From: Hirudinaria manillensis
Lineage: Eukaryota > Annelida > Clitellata > Hirudinida > Hirudinidae
NCBI GenBank assembly: GCA_034509925.1
Contig: CM067531.1
Span: 6,901,319-6,965,318 of the forward strand
Length of the DNA: 64,000 nt
Direction: 5' to 3'
Position 1 is the first letter of the stretch. The number at the start of each line of letters is the position of its first letter. Both the position numbers and the translations under genes were made by a program. Under the pieces are notes generated by a model, which did not search any database, was not told the DNA's origin, and worked only from the letters and a program-made list of their open reading frames with translations. Below, piece by piece: positions 41,606-52,460 of the stretch.

Positions 41606-43195
41606 ATGGCTACAGGCGCAAAGTTTTTAGATGAAGTCTGCGAACAGTTTTTAACTTGTCGAGTTTGCAACAAAAAGTTTAAAAATCCGAAAACTTTGAA
41701 CTGTCTACATACATTTTGTTGCGAATGTCTAGAAAGTTACTATGAGACCGAGGAACAACAAAAACGACCCTACAGGTTTCTTTTATATGCTCGAGTCGTT
41801 TCTTGTCCTGTCTGTACTCTTAAAACTGATATTCCAACAGGCGGTATATCTCGTTTGCCAGATAATACTTTTCTTGAAGAACTGTGTAAGATGGTTGATC
41901 GTTCATCAGTTTCAGTTGTAAAAGATAGAATTTGTGAAATATGCCGAAACTGCGAAATAGTTACCGACTCCGACCAGAATGCCTTAGTGGCAGTGGCAAA
42001 ATGTATGGATTGCTCGAAATTCTTGTGCCAACTATGTTCCGATCGGCACAGGATAACAAAGGTAACGAGTTTGCATTCGCTATTTAAGCTGGACATCGAA
42101 AAAGATTTATATTGCAAAGTTCATCTCAGCGAAATGATCAAGTATTTTTGCGAAACTTGCGATGAATGCATTTGCCTGCTCTGTGCCTTTCAATATCATA
42201 AAAATCATGAAGTCTCGTTGATCACAGAGATTGTGGATAAAGGAAAAATTTCATTGTTAAATAACTTAAAAGAATGTGAAACTATGATAACAAGTATGAA
42301 TGACAGCATTAACAATATCAATAACTTTGAAGTATTTGTAAAGGAGATTGAGGATAAAATTCGAGAATATGCTACTGAAATGATTTCGTCAATACGACAA
42401 AAGGAACGGGACTTGATCGCACAGATCAAACATCCTGAAGTTTCTAAAGCATCTGACAATAAAACTTACAAAGAACTTTTGGAAAGCGGTGTTACTAAAC
42501 TTGAAAATGCTATCAATTATGCAAATGCAGTAATGAAAGAAAATGGCATTGAAGTTATGCTTGCAAAGAAATTTGTGAAAGAGCAGATGAACATCATTTC
42601 GACACATACAAATATACTGATTCCATCTGTACCAAGAGATGAATGCAAAGAAAGAACTAAATTTTTTAATTTGATGGAACGGATAAAGGAAGATAATAGT
42701 TTCAAACTCATTTCCCTTGATCAGTTCACTCAAACAGAAAATAATGAACACCATGTGCACAATTTGCTCCTTTCTGAACCGACTGATCTTAAAAAAAATA
42801 AATGTGGTCAATGGCAAAAAAGTTTGCCTGTTGTAGAGATTGTACAAAATACGGTTGTCATCCCGGTGATATTATTGAAAGTAGCGCCGATGGCTGAGGT
42901 GAAATCAAAGGATTCTTTTACGGAAATGCCTCAAATAGCCATGCTCGATAAATCTACTACTACTCAGCGTATCCACTTTGTAGATAAGGAAACATCAACA
43001 TTTCAAGCCAAATTTATGCATAAAAACATCTCTACTGCAAGCCAAGTCACCGTGGATAAAAGCACAAGTACATCCAATGATGCTTCAGCCATCCAACGAA
43101 CCGTTGCCAATATAAAGAGGCAAATAACAGTTAGCAGAGGAACTATGACTTCATTCCCGAGAGAAGAAATCACTCAATCCAAGAATGTGCAATAG
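41606..43195 (+). CDS. TRIM-family protein: RING, two B-boxes, coiled coil, repeated Thr-rich tail
   Basis: Intronless 529-aa frame, AAAATGG start. A C3HC4 RING spans residues 18-70 (Cys18, 21, 33, His35, Cys38, 41, 67, 70), expected to recruit E2 enzymes for ubiquitin transfer. B-box 1 spans about 110-157 (CEIC...CMDCSKFLCQLC...H). B-box 2 spans about 170-201 (CKVH...CETCDECICLLC...H..NH). A probable coiled coil follows (about 210-345), mediating the antiparallel dimers usual in the family. There is no NHL, filamin, PRY-SPRY or PHD/bromo domain. Instead, the tail has four 12-residue repeats at about 447-494, each centred on K-x-[TI]-x-T (KSTTT, KETST, KNIST, KSTST), plus QFTQT at 373 and RGTMT at 511. 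Closest to the TRIM2/3/56-like group in layout. No frame damage, so probably functional; the lack of introns may reflect retroposition. Confidence 0.85.
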   Translation: MATGAKFLDEVCEQFLTCRVCNKKFKNPKTLNCLHTFCCECLESYYETEEQQKRPYRFLLYARVVSCPVCTLKTDIPTGGISRLPDNTFLEELCKMVDRSSVSVVKDRICEICRNCEIVTDSDQNALVAVAKCMDCSKFLCQLCSDRHRITKVTSLHSLFKLDIEKDLYCKVHLSEMIKYFCETCDECICLLCAFQYHKNHEVSLITEIVDKGKISLLNNLKECETMITSMNDSINNINNFEVFVKEIEDKIREYATEMISSIRQKERDLIAQIKHPEVSKASDNKTYKELLESGVTKLENAINYANAVMKENGIEVMLAKKFVKEQMNIISTHTNILIPSVPRDECKERTKFFNLMERIKEDNSFKLISLDQFTQTENNEHHVHNLLLSEPTDLKKNKCGQWQKSLPVVEIVQNTVVIPVILLKVAPMAEVKSKDSFTEMPQIAMLDKSTTTQRIHFVDKETSTFQAKFMHKNISTASQVTVDKSTSTSNDASAIQRTVANIKRQITVSRGTMTSFPREEITQSKNVQ

Positions 43196-45019
43196 AAGTT
43201 CTTCGAATGAAGTAACCAAATTTATTTATTTTAGCAAAATTTGATATCTATTTTCTCTTATCATCCAATTTGAATTAAAGGTTCTTCGACAAGTCTACAT
43301 CATCCTAGAATAGGTCAGATACAAGCAAAACTTTCTTTAAAACGGATAACAATTTCTTCAATTCTTCAATTTACTTGCATTAGTCGAGTTGAATTAACAA
43401 ATGGTTGGATTGGTTTATTCTCTGCTTTAATAATAAGCTAATTTTTCGCCTAATAAAAAAACCATTACAAAAAGCTTATATTTTAGCTGTTAATTTGATC
43501 ATCTGTTTGGTTCACGATCTAATATGATTTCAATATCAATTGACGAATTTGTAATGTGCCTTAAAAATCTGGTTACATGATTTGAGTAGTATGAAAATGA
43601 AATCTTATTAAAAACTTGGAAACAAATTTGCGTAAATTGACAGAAAAAGCAAATTAGCGTGCCGGTCATATCTTTCATGTCCTTTAAATTTGAGCACCCG
43701 AAAAATAGGGTGGTTTTACTTTTTCTTTTATTTTCCCAATAAAATTTGACGCTTAATTACAATGCACCTATCAAAGTTGACTAAGAGCATCACTAAATAG
43801 GGAGGATTACTTTTTCCAAAAAGTCTTTAAAGGCTTCAACTTTTTCAGATTTTTAATCATTTTTCTTGGTAATACTTGCTTAAGTCCAAAATTGAGCTAA
43901 CAGGTTGATTACATTTGAACCGAAATAAGCTGTTTATGCTAAATAAAGCCGAATAAATACAAATAAAATAATGAAATTTTGCCGAATTTACATAAAAAAT
44001 GAAATTGTAAAATATTTTATTAACATATTTCAGCGGTAAACAAACACTTTTTTTTCAACATATGTCAAATAAATATGTGTCATGTACACAAATCATTTAA
44101 ACATAAAAAATATTAATGTAAAAACATAAAAAAATGTCGATCTAGGATAATGCTGACCGAATTTGATTGCAGGCCCCAGGTTTATAAATTGAAAAAAAAA
44201 TCCAAAAGAGATTTTCTAGTACTGACACTTATTTTGTAAACTGAGAAACACAGAAAGAGAAACACTGTCTTTTTAGACAGTTATGTATTTTATCTTCAAC
44301 CTTTCTAAATAAATATGTACGACAATCAATAATTATAATGTAGAGCTTGCTTTTCAAGGTCTGATTCCGGAAGAGACCGAGAAATGGCGAACCATTCCTT
44401 TATGTATATCCTTGTAGTCCTAAGATGTAAATCGTTAACTAAAAAATATCTTTAATTAAATGTCTAGTAACATGACACACATCATTAAGAAGTCATCCAA
44501 TCTGACATAGATCTTCCCGTGCCTCCAATTCTTTAAGTTGCTTTGCGATTTCTTCATTGGTCCATTGCATATAATTATTTCTTTTGTAGTTCTAAGAAAT
44601 AGGTTTACATTTAAAATCCGTTCTTATATTATTGAATTAGCGCGTCACCGTATAGTAAATGTAAATCGTCTTCCGTAGGGGGGATGGGGCCTTGAAACTT
44701 TCCTATTCGCCTTCCCCTGGACTTTCCCCGTGGTTGAAGCGTCATCTGAACCTTTCTTTGAAATCTCGGAAAAGTTGAAATGAGAATGGTACCCGGTACC
44801 TCGCCTGGATCATCGTCTCCGTCTTCCACTCCGTATCGTGGTCTCAATTGTATACTTGTCTTTTCCTAAATGGTCCCTTTGGAACTGCACGAATCAGAAC
44901 TTGTCGATGTCTGAGAACCTGAACGGTTCTACCGGAATCTTTCTGGGACGCGATCTTTGCCCGGATCGATGCGTTAGAAGTAACAAGGATTTCCGAATCT
45001 GAATTAGGTGCTAGTTGAT
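43196..45019. other. Intergenic
   Basis: Mostly AT-rich and unannotated. A 72-codon minus frame at 44629-44847, rich in Arg/Pro/Gly, lies just beyond the gypsy relic at 45020 and could be its polyprotein tail; no motif confirms this. Confidence 0.4.
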
Positions 45020-45860
45020 TGAAGCGAGGCCGTTGTTATTTTGAATATTTTGTCTCTTCTGAACAACTTGAGGCATTGAAGGTAATAAGGCATCTAATTT
45101 TCTCCTTAATTCCAAATTCCATTCAGTAATTCGCTTGGAGAGCAGCCTGATTCCAAGGGCGTTCGTCGTTATTGAATTGGACATACTTTTAAAGCCTGGC
45201 CTCACGGAAGACATGATTTTCTCAAAGATTGTTTGAAAGTCTGCACCAACCTTTCCGCTTGTCCGTTTGTAGCGGGATGATAAGGTGTTCCTTTCAGGTG
45301 TAATGCCACGCTCTCAGGAATTCTTGAAATTCTTCAGAAATAAAAGTGGGCATCTGGGACGAGGGTAGCCAAAATCTTCAAGTCCATGGTTGTCTTCACA
45401 GTAATTCTCAAAGAGGAGTGAAGCACGGGAATATTTGGAATAACTGTCAACCACCACTAAACCGATCCTCCCCACCTGGTAACCGGTACGTCCGCGTTGC
45501 CGTTGTTTTCGTCTGTCAGAGCACATCGGGCCAAACGATTCGCCGCTAGTACGGGGGTCAATTTTGAAGGGCTGAACAGCCACAAAATGGGTTTGTGATT
45601 CGTCACCAGAATGAAATTTCGCCCAAGGATCTAGTGCTGAAATTTTTGAAGGGCGTAAATGATCGAGAGTGCTTCTTTATATACCGGACTGTACGTTCTT
45701 TGTGATGCTAAAAGGGTCTTCGAAATGTGTAGGATTGATCGTACACATTCGTGAGAATAACGATGAAAAAAAACTGCACCGATGCCCACATCAGATGCAT
45801 CACAAGCAATTGCTAATGGAAGAGTTTTATCCAAATACTCATCTTTTCTCACAAGATATT
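45020..45860 (-). pseudogene. Gypsy relic A: RNase H and integrase fragments
   Basis: Minus strand, RNase H first: LPLAIACDASDVGIGAVFFH, HISKTLLASQRTYSPVYKEA, FILVTNHKPI and SPSKLTPVLAANRLAR (45852 down to about 45490). Then come integrase pieces: VVVDSYSKYSRA near 45440, and the 'NGQAER.VQTFK' region near 45250 in broken frames. The RNase H wording (GAVLFHR, HISKTL, LFSPSK, VLAANRLAR) is a different gypsy lineage from copies 1-3. The part linking RNase H to the integrase core is deleted. Confidence 0.72.
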
Positions 45861-45942
45861 GTTATAACAGTGAAATTATATGACCCAAAGAATTATTTAA
45901 AATTATATGGCGATATAAATATAGGGCTACTATACCTATCTG

Positions 45943-45986
45943 ACCTACCATAATTAGTTTGAGGACCCCGGGTTATTACAATATCA
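45943..45986. repeat. Repeat family R2, copy B (end only)
   Basis: TGACCTACCATAATTAGTTT then GAGGACCCCGGGTTATTACA then ATAT, nearly identical to the end of copy A at 40690-40738. Confidence 0.7.
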
Positions 45987-46144
45987 TTCAACTTTTGAAG
46001 CGAACATTCTTCATCCAGTTTCAGTTCCTGGTTAAGCTCGTCAACGCAATGGTTGAAAGGTTTTATTATAAAACTTATGGTAAAATCGAACTGATCCCAG
46101 AAATTATAATAATGTCGGCGTTTGCTGGCCTTGGCTTGTTTGTT

Positions 46145-46262
46145 TAAATCGTAATAAACACACTCTTATCGAGCACTATCTTGTGTCAAAATTAGTACTT
46201 TCAGAGAACATTTACATGATACGAACACATATTGCATTTTCATTTATATAGATTAAGAGTTT
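46145..46262 (-). repeat. Helentron/SINE-like repeat terminus, copy 2, inverted
   Basis: The reverse complement begins ATATAAATGAAAATGCAATA and contains AAATGTTCTCTGAAAGTACT and TTTTGACACAAGATAGTGCTCGA, matching 16455-16600 in opposite orientation. Confidence 0.55.
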
Positions 46263-46735
46263 GATTTAAGTCTTCTTCATTTCTCGCTTTGACGAATATC
46301 AGCGGTGCTTCCGGTTTGAATTTTTTTTCAATTCGAAGATTTTCTGACAAACCCAGCTCTTGCTCCGAAACAGTCTTTGAAATCTTCGCAAAGATCGTGA
46401 AATGGTCTATTAGGGCCGGGACACATCTTGTGTTCGACGGTATTAGAAGTACTACTTCCACCTTTCGATTGAACAAAAATTATCTCTTGCTCCACTGTTC
46501 AACTCGAAAACTCTGAATTTGCAATTTGTATGGTTCGGAGAGAGGTTTGCTTGGAATTGTGTGGACTGACTACTTTTCCGTCTCTTTGAATTTCTTTTTA
46601 GATGCTTTTTATAGTGTCCAATAATACCACAGAAATGGCATTCTGTCTTGATATGTCTGCAATCATTTGCATGGTGCCCTTTCTTTCCACATCTTGAACA
46701 AATGGAAATTTCGACGGCTTTGCGGGTGGTAAGGT
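46263..46735 (-). pseudogene. Gypsy relic B: gag zinc knuckles to RT start
   Basis: The minus strand shows two zinc-knuckle motifs (CSRCGKKGHHANDC and CHFCGIIGHYKKHL, the last Cys of the second replaced), then a protease/RT-border region with KKFKPEAPLIFVKAR. Its upper edge at about 46730 fuses abruptly to gypsy-2 integrase. Gypsy copies 1 and 3 lack such knuckles, so this is a separate element. Confidence 0.7.
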
Positions 46736-47347
46736 GGAGAACGGATATGTTTGATACCATGTTGTTCATAGAACTGCTGGAACTCTTGAGATGCGAACTG
46801 CGTCCCATTGTCTGACACGAGTGTTCTAGAAAATCCATGGTGTGCGAATATCCTAGTTAACTCTCTAACTGTACCAGTGGCTGTTGTCGATGACATCTAG
46901 ACAACCTCAGGCCACTTTGAGAAGGCATCCACGACGATGTGGAACATCATTCCTTCCAGGGGTCCGGCAAAATCTACGTGGATCCTCTCCCAGTTTGGTG
47001 TTGGCCATGGTGACGGTTCATTCCTTACAGGCATCTTTGCAGCATCCTGACGTTGCAACTCTTCACCTGTTCTTCTATATCCCTGTCCATGCCTGCCAAT
47101 ACATATGTCTTCGAGCTATCAGTTTCATCCGTGTGCATCCTGGGTGACCTTCGTGAAGCATTTTCAGAATACGCTTCTGGAGTGCTGTTGGAATAACAGC
47201 TCTAATTCCAAGAAAAAGTACTTCATGCACAGAAAGGTCTCTAGCACGACTGTGGAACGCATGCATCAGTGATCCAGTTCGGATGTCTGGCCATCTCCCT
47301 GAATTCACAGCTTCCGCAACCATCTGCAGCTCGTCGTTTTCAGTCAT
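46728..47347 (-). pseudogene. Gypsy-2 integrase, 3'-truncated
   Basis: Zinc module LHEGHPGCTRMKLIARRHMY (47075-47347 frame), with the Cys pair lost near a frameshift. The catalytic core then gives LVSDNGTQFASQEFQQF with its Asp retained, and GIKHIRSPPYHPQS. Directly after PQS the frame enters the zinc-knuckle region of relic B, so the final catalytic Glu is gone. Confidence 0.82.
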
Positions 47348-47390
47348 CTTCTAAATGTCCATCAGTGTGACTGGTAATTGGCGAATCACG

Positions 47391-48732
47391 TCACCTCGAA
47401 GTGCTTTTGATGTCCTTTTCAATCTTCGCGATGATGACATCCTCAGGTTCAGGCAACTTCGAAGCAATGAGTCGGGATAATGCATCGGCTTGTCCAAAGT
47501 GGCTCGTCTTTCTGTACTCAATTTGGAAGTCGTAACTGAGTAAAGCAAGCTCCCATCTTTGCAACCGATTCGCTGAATGAACGGAAACTCCTGTCTTCGA
47601 TCCAAAGATTGACAGCAGGGGTTTGTGGTCCGTCAACAGCAAGAAGCGTCGTCCATACTCGATGAAATTTTCTAACACCGAAAACCAATGCAAGAGCTTC
47701 TTTTTCTATCTGCCCGTGGTTTTGTTCTGCTGTTGTCAGACTTCTTCCAGCATGTGCTATGGCCTTTTCCGTTCGGAAACCGGTGTGAGATCACAGCACC
47801 CAATCCATACTCACATGCAGCAACCACGATGTCGATTTCAGGTCTGACATGTATGACGAGCAGATCAGACTGTAGCACCGTCAAAAACCACCTGATGCTC
47901 ATCAGTCCACAAATATTTTTCTTTCTTCTCCAGATCATCCAGAAGTCCTCTCATGGATCGCATCTCGGGAACAAAAGAAGAGTAGAAACTAATCATGCCC
48001 AAGAAGGATTTTAACTGCTTCTTGTCCTTGGGCGGAGGCATTTTGGCAATCGCATGAATTTTCTCTGGGTCTGGTCGACGTCCATCCTTGCAAATCAGAT
48101 TTCCCAGGAATTTGATCTCTTTCTTCGCGAACGAACACTTCTCCATTCGAACGCGGAATCCACATTCTGCGATCCTCTTGAAAAGAGCATGGACATTCTG
48201 ATTGTGCACCTCCTGTGTTGTACCTGTTACGATGATGTCATCAAGGTAAGCTGCACAACCTTTCAATCCTGCGAGCATGTCCATGGCCTCTTGAAAAATG
48301 ACTCCAAAGGGTAGTCTCTGGTACTGGAACAGTCCCCTGTGTGTGTTGATCGTTACCAGTCTTCATTGACTTCCTTCTGCCAAATCAATTTGAGTGAACC
48401 ATGCGCTCTGGTTCAGGTGCGAGAAGATTTCTTCCGGGGTCGGCAGTGGGTGTCTCAAGTGCATCATTCAGGCCTGTCACGAAGTCGGCACAAATTCTTA
48501 CAGTTCCATTCTTCTTGTGCATGATAACTATCGGTGCAGCCCAATGACTGTAATCTACTTTCTTCAAGACTCCTGCTTGTTCGAGACGATCCAATTCACC
48601 ATCCACGGCTCTCGACAGCGAAGGGAATCTTCCTTGGACTGCAGAAGATTGGGCAACTTCCTTCACCTTGAATACTGCCTTCTTTTTGATGCATCGGCCC
48701 AGTTCCTCCTTTGAAGACGTCAGGGTGTTCAT
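47391..48732 (-). pseudogene. Gypsy-2 reverse transcriptase and RNase H, frameshifted
   Basis: RT: KVDYSHWAAPIVIMHKKNGT and RICADFVTGLNDAL (48385-48732), then AAYLDDIIVTG with the YLDD active site and FLGMISFYSSFVPEMR (47865-48284). RNase H: VVAACEYGLGAVISHRF, LLTDHKPLLSIFGSKTG and YRKTSHFGQADALSRL (47391-47938). At least three frame breaks. Confidence 0.88.
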
Positions 48733-48756
48733 CCAACAATTGCTTTGTCAGATCCC

Positions 48757-49305
48757 CTACTTCAATTGGTCTGTGATGGCATTGAAGGCTTCAGCAAATG
48801 GTGGTAACTGGTCCAACCACTCAATGCCCAAAAGTTGATCCACTTCCTTGGCCACGAAGCAGCGACCATGGCCGGAGTATCCTTGGCATCGAACTTGCAC
48901 GTCGAAACAACCAAGAATTTCAATTGGGGTGCCGTTTGCAGCTGACAAAGTCACTGAAGATTTGTCCAGTTCTGGAGCTACAATCTTCTCCCAAGTGTCG
49001 AAGTTGATGATGGTAACATCAGCTCCTGAGTCCAGCTGCATTTCAATCTTGGTGCCACCAAAATCAATTTCGGCAAATTTTCTGTTTCCTTTCCTCTGGC
49101 TGTTCTCGATGTTCTTCACTCTCATCTTCTTCGGACAACTCTTCGTCACAGATGAAACATTTCCGTGCAGTTGAAGGTCGGACAGGTTCTTTGCTAGGGA
49201 ACGCTGGTCGAGGCTTCTTTCTGCTGTTTCTCTGCACTGCTTGTATGACATTCGGAACCTCTTCGATGACGTTCGAATCGTTCCGCAATGACACCAAATG
49301 TTCAC
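48757..49305 (-). pseudogene. Gypsy-2 aspartic protease with upstream gag end
   Basis: 182-aa frame. The C-terminal half has the retropepsin motif MQLDSGADVTIINFDTWEKI, then LSAANGTPIEILGCFDV and GIEWLDQL. The N-terminal half is a frame-shifted reading of gag sequence. Confidence 0.85.
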
Positions 49306-49986
49306 ACTCCTGGCCCAATTCCCTCAATGTGCAATCTGGTTGCGACTCTAACTTTTGAAGCAACCTTGTCCGAAACTCTGCATACATCTTCTTCTTCAGC
49401 CCCGCAACGAACAGTAGGCATTTAAACTGATTTGCTGTCATCGTGTTTGCCTGTGTTAGTTCCGCTAGCCTGTTCACGTTCGCAGAGTAACTTTTGAAGT
49501 TCAAATCTTGAGCCTCCACTTGAATTGCATTGTAGCGTCGTCGGAAGAGACCTGATCTCCAAACAATGATTCTAGGTTCTCCCTGATTTCGTTGTACTTC
49601 AAATATTTTGTTGACTGCGGTCGGATATTATAGTCCTCTGTGTCGAGTTTCGTGAGGAAAATCTTGGCTCCGTCTTCGACGGACAGTAGTGATCCGTGAG
49701 GGGCTACTGCATCTTCAAAACACTCTATCCAAGCTGTGAATGCGCCACAACATTCGGGGTCAAACTTGAACATTTGGGTCTTGCTGGTTAGTTCCGTGAT
49801 CAGTTCTTCCCCTTGGCGATTTGTGGAGTTAGATACCGTTATCTTCTCCAACAGTTGCAACAAAACGTCGTCTCTCTTCTTAGACTCTTCATCACGGCGG
49901 CGATTTTCCTCAAGGAACATCGTCATCAACGAAACGAATTTATCCTCCGATCCCATCCTCGTCGCCAAATATGTTATATCGTTCAA
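49064..49986 (-). pseudogene. Gypsy-2 gag, two frames
   Basis: Capsid-like gag: 49501-49986 has MFKFDPECCGAFTAWIECFE and LTKLDTEDYNIRPQSTKYLK. A +1 frame (49064-49519) continues MEAQDLNFKSYSANVNRLAE, FVAGLKKKMYAEFRTRLLQK, then CFICDEELSEED, a remnant of the zinc-binding region. The start region overlaps GACGAGGATGG after the primer-binding tract. Confidence 0.8.
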
Positions 49987-50155
49987 TCGAAGGACAACTA
50001 GTCTAAGACAAACGTTTAAGTAGCTTTATTCACTATTCACGCTGTTACGACATCGAGAGACAAAGAGCGAAAACGGAATAGCCGCGAGGCTATTTATAGT
50101 GGTCGTACACAATAGGATTGCCGCTCCTCACTCCTATTGGTGCGCCACCACAACA
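49972..50155 (-). repeat. Gypsy-2 5' LTR, 184 bp
   Basis: On the minus strand it begins TGTTGTGGTGGCGCACC and ends CGAACGATATAACA-like (GATATAACA), i.e. TG...CA. It contains CTATAAATAGCC (TATA-like) and GTGAATAAAGC (polyadenylation signal). TAT and then TTGGCGACGAGGATGG follow it. A related LTR start lies at 40234-40325. Confidence 0.8.
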
Positions 50156-51425
50156 GTTTCCCTGAAATCTCCTGTAAGCAATACTACAACCTTCCCAAAT
50201 AGCCTGATGATTTCACAAAAAACTTGTATTGAACGATCAATGGCCTCCAGATTTTTTGTGCGCCATTGTGCATTCATCCCAAACAATGAGTTTGCATTTC
50301 CTCAATATTTTCCACAACGCCGGAAGTTTTGGAAATATTGCACGAAGGAGTTTTAATGAACTGCATGTTTAATGGCAATTTCAAAGCAGAATGAGCGGTT
50401 CTACCACCTGGTAGCAATATCGTAAATTATCCCGAACGACACGAAGAGCTAAGGCCAGATCATTTTGGGATTGAATTGCTGCTAGAATTCGTATAATTAG
50501 GAACGTTATACCACATACTCCTGGCAGTTAATAACAATATTATTATAAATACCTCTTAGTACGAGCGTTGGCCTAGGTATGTTTGATTACAAATAAGCAA
50601 AATGCATGTTGTCATTCTGTACATGACGCAATTACAAACCGAAAGTAGCGACAGCAGATCTATTCGGTGATGGCATTCTCTAGTTTGAGAACTTTGTTCG
50701 CGATTTCCAGCTTTCAATCACTTTGTTCTAGATATCTTTCACGAATTCCATATTAATATTTGAATTCTCATTTCATATTCGACGCGAAATATCTTCAGCC
50801 ATACAGAAATACAAACTGCATTTCTCCTACAATTCTGTTGGAGATGATGTGCAAACAATCCACGAATTTGGTTTGTACATGCATTATTTATGCAAATATC
50901 CAAAGGTCGGTCGTTCTCTAATAAATAACATATTTAAATTGATGGAAAGATTTTGGACCGGGCACATTTACCAACATGCGAAGAAATAAACATTCATCTT
51001 GATTGTAATGAAGCTATACAGTCTGCCTAAAAAGTAATGCTTTTGAATATGTCCGTCAACTCCCTCCTTTTTTAAGTCGTTCAAAATTTACGTCGTTTTA
51101 TACTTAAGCACTTTGGAATATAGCAGTGTTTTCGAAAATGCATCATTTTAAGAAGTTACAATGGTAGCCGATGGACTCGGGGCTTTTTATCGTACGTTTG
51201 CAGATGTGAAATAAACACGCTGTCCATTTTCTCGATGCGATGCTAAGTGAAGAACAATTGGACTTCGTCCATGTATCGAAAATGACATACGGCTTCATTG
51301 CTGTTTATATTGTACCTTCTATATGTATGAGCCCCTTTCTATCATTTCTTTCTGGTAGCATGACAAAAACTGCCATATCGTGGTTTTTCAGGTATTTGAA
51401 AATATATTTGATCGATTTGACGGAG
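50156..51425. other. AT-rich intergenic
   Basis: No genes recognised. Near 51025-51050 CTGCCTAAAAAGTAATGC resembles a mariner terminus, but no transposase or matching end was found. Confidence 0.45.
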
Positions 51426-51857
51426 TTACAATATTCCACGTTCATGTTTTTGATAGCAAAGAAAAATATGGAAAAACCCTGTTATGTCACCATGTCGCAT
51501 TTGTAATACCAAAAGCTTACCACCTTCTTCTATGGATAATATATTCTGTATAAAAGATGTTGTTGTAGGATTGTATGTATTTGTTGTTGTGTACCTCGAC
51601 CTCGCTTGTGTTTTCGTTCGTATTGTGTCTTGTTGCTTTGATTTTAATAAACCGTTTAGATCTCGATATTTTTGGAGTAATAACAGATGTCCATCTTTTC
51701 CTGTAACTGTGGTTGCTCGTGGAAATCTCGTGGATTTTCCGTCTATCATGAATTTGAATTCAGTGGTTCCGTGTTCGAAACCGACAGCGAAAGGAAGCTT
51801 TTCGGTAACCAAAACAGTTAAAAGCACCTCAAATTCGTGCCAACGGAATGCTTCCAA
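51426..51857 (-). other. Unrecognised 143-codon open frame
   Basis: Begins MEAFRWHEFEVLLTVLVTEK and includes FEHGTTEFKFMIDGKSTRFP and ATTVTGKDGHLLLLQKYRDL. Composition is more protein-like than nearby chance frames, and a complementary-strand frame is also open. No family is recognised; it may be a fragment of a mobile element or an exon. Reality as a gene is doubtful. Confidence 0.25.
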
Positions 51858-52235
51858 AGTCGTGTGCAGATTTTGCTTGTCATTCCCCTCTGGTAAATGA
51901 GAAAGGTGTCATGATTCTGTCAAATGGCTTTTTCCATAACGATGATTCAATTTACTCCACGGCATACCCTATGTCTGGTCTGGTTTTTTTGTTTTTGAAA
52001 GATCTTCATCAAAAAAATCGTGGTTTTGATCAAATGGGCTTACTCCGTTACAGTTTAGCTCTACCTAACTTTGATTAGTTTCAAGTCCCTTACAATATTA
52101 CAATATTACTTAGTTTATCATCAAATAACTAGAAAATAGGTAATTTTAAGATTATCTACACGACAATTTTAATAAGGTCTATATAACATTAAAACATAAA
52201 CTACCAACCTGAATCAAACACGTCTACTATTCCAA

Positions 52236-52460
52236 CTCGCTCACTCCCTGGAATTCACTCTCATTCCTATTGCCCATTTGCCCATTCGACCAATCAAATT
52301 CCATGGAATGTTCCATCACCTTCCTACAGAGAAAGTGATAAAAAATAAATCTAAAGTCTCATAATTACTTCCCCGACTAAGATGTCCTTAGCTTCATGAG
52401 TTACATACATAAACATTGTCAGGACCCTGGAGATAGGTCCCTGACGTAACTCCCTCCTTA
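52236..52460. repeat. Dispersed repeat family R1, copy B
   Basis: Contains TTCACTCTCATTCCTATT, ACCAATCAAATTCCATGGAA and ACATTGTCAGGACCCTGG, shared with copies A and C. Confidence 0.62.

Larger units (their letters stand above)
46728..50155 (-). mobile_element. Gypsy (Ty3) LTR retrotransposon, copy 2
   Basis: Best preserved gypsy here: 5' LTR (49972-50155), primer-binding region, gag (49064-49986), protease (48757-49305 overlap), RT/RNase H (47391-48732) and integrase (46728-47347). The 3' end is cut inside integrase at about 46728, so the 3' LTR is missing. Closely related in sequence and order to copies 1 and 3. Confidence 0.9.

Noticed and set aside
44629..44847. Arg/Gly/Pro-rich 72-codon minus frame
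   Set aside because: Might be a gypsy polyprotein tail but shows no diagnostic motif, so not called as a gene.
51025..51050. Mariner-like terminus CTGCCTAAAAAGTAATGC
   Set aside because: No inverted partner, TA duplication or transposase was found nearby; such short matches are expected by chance.
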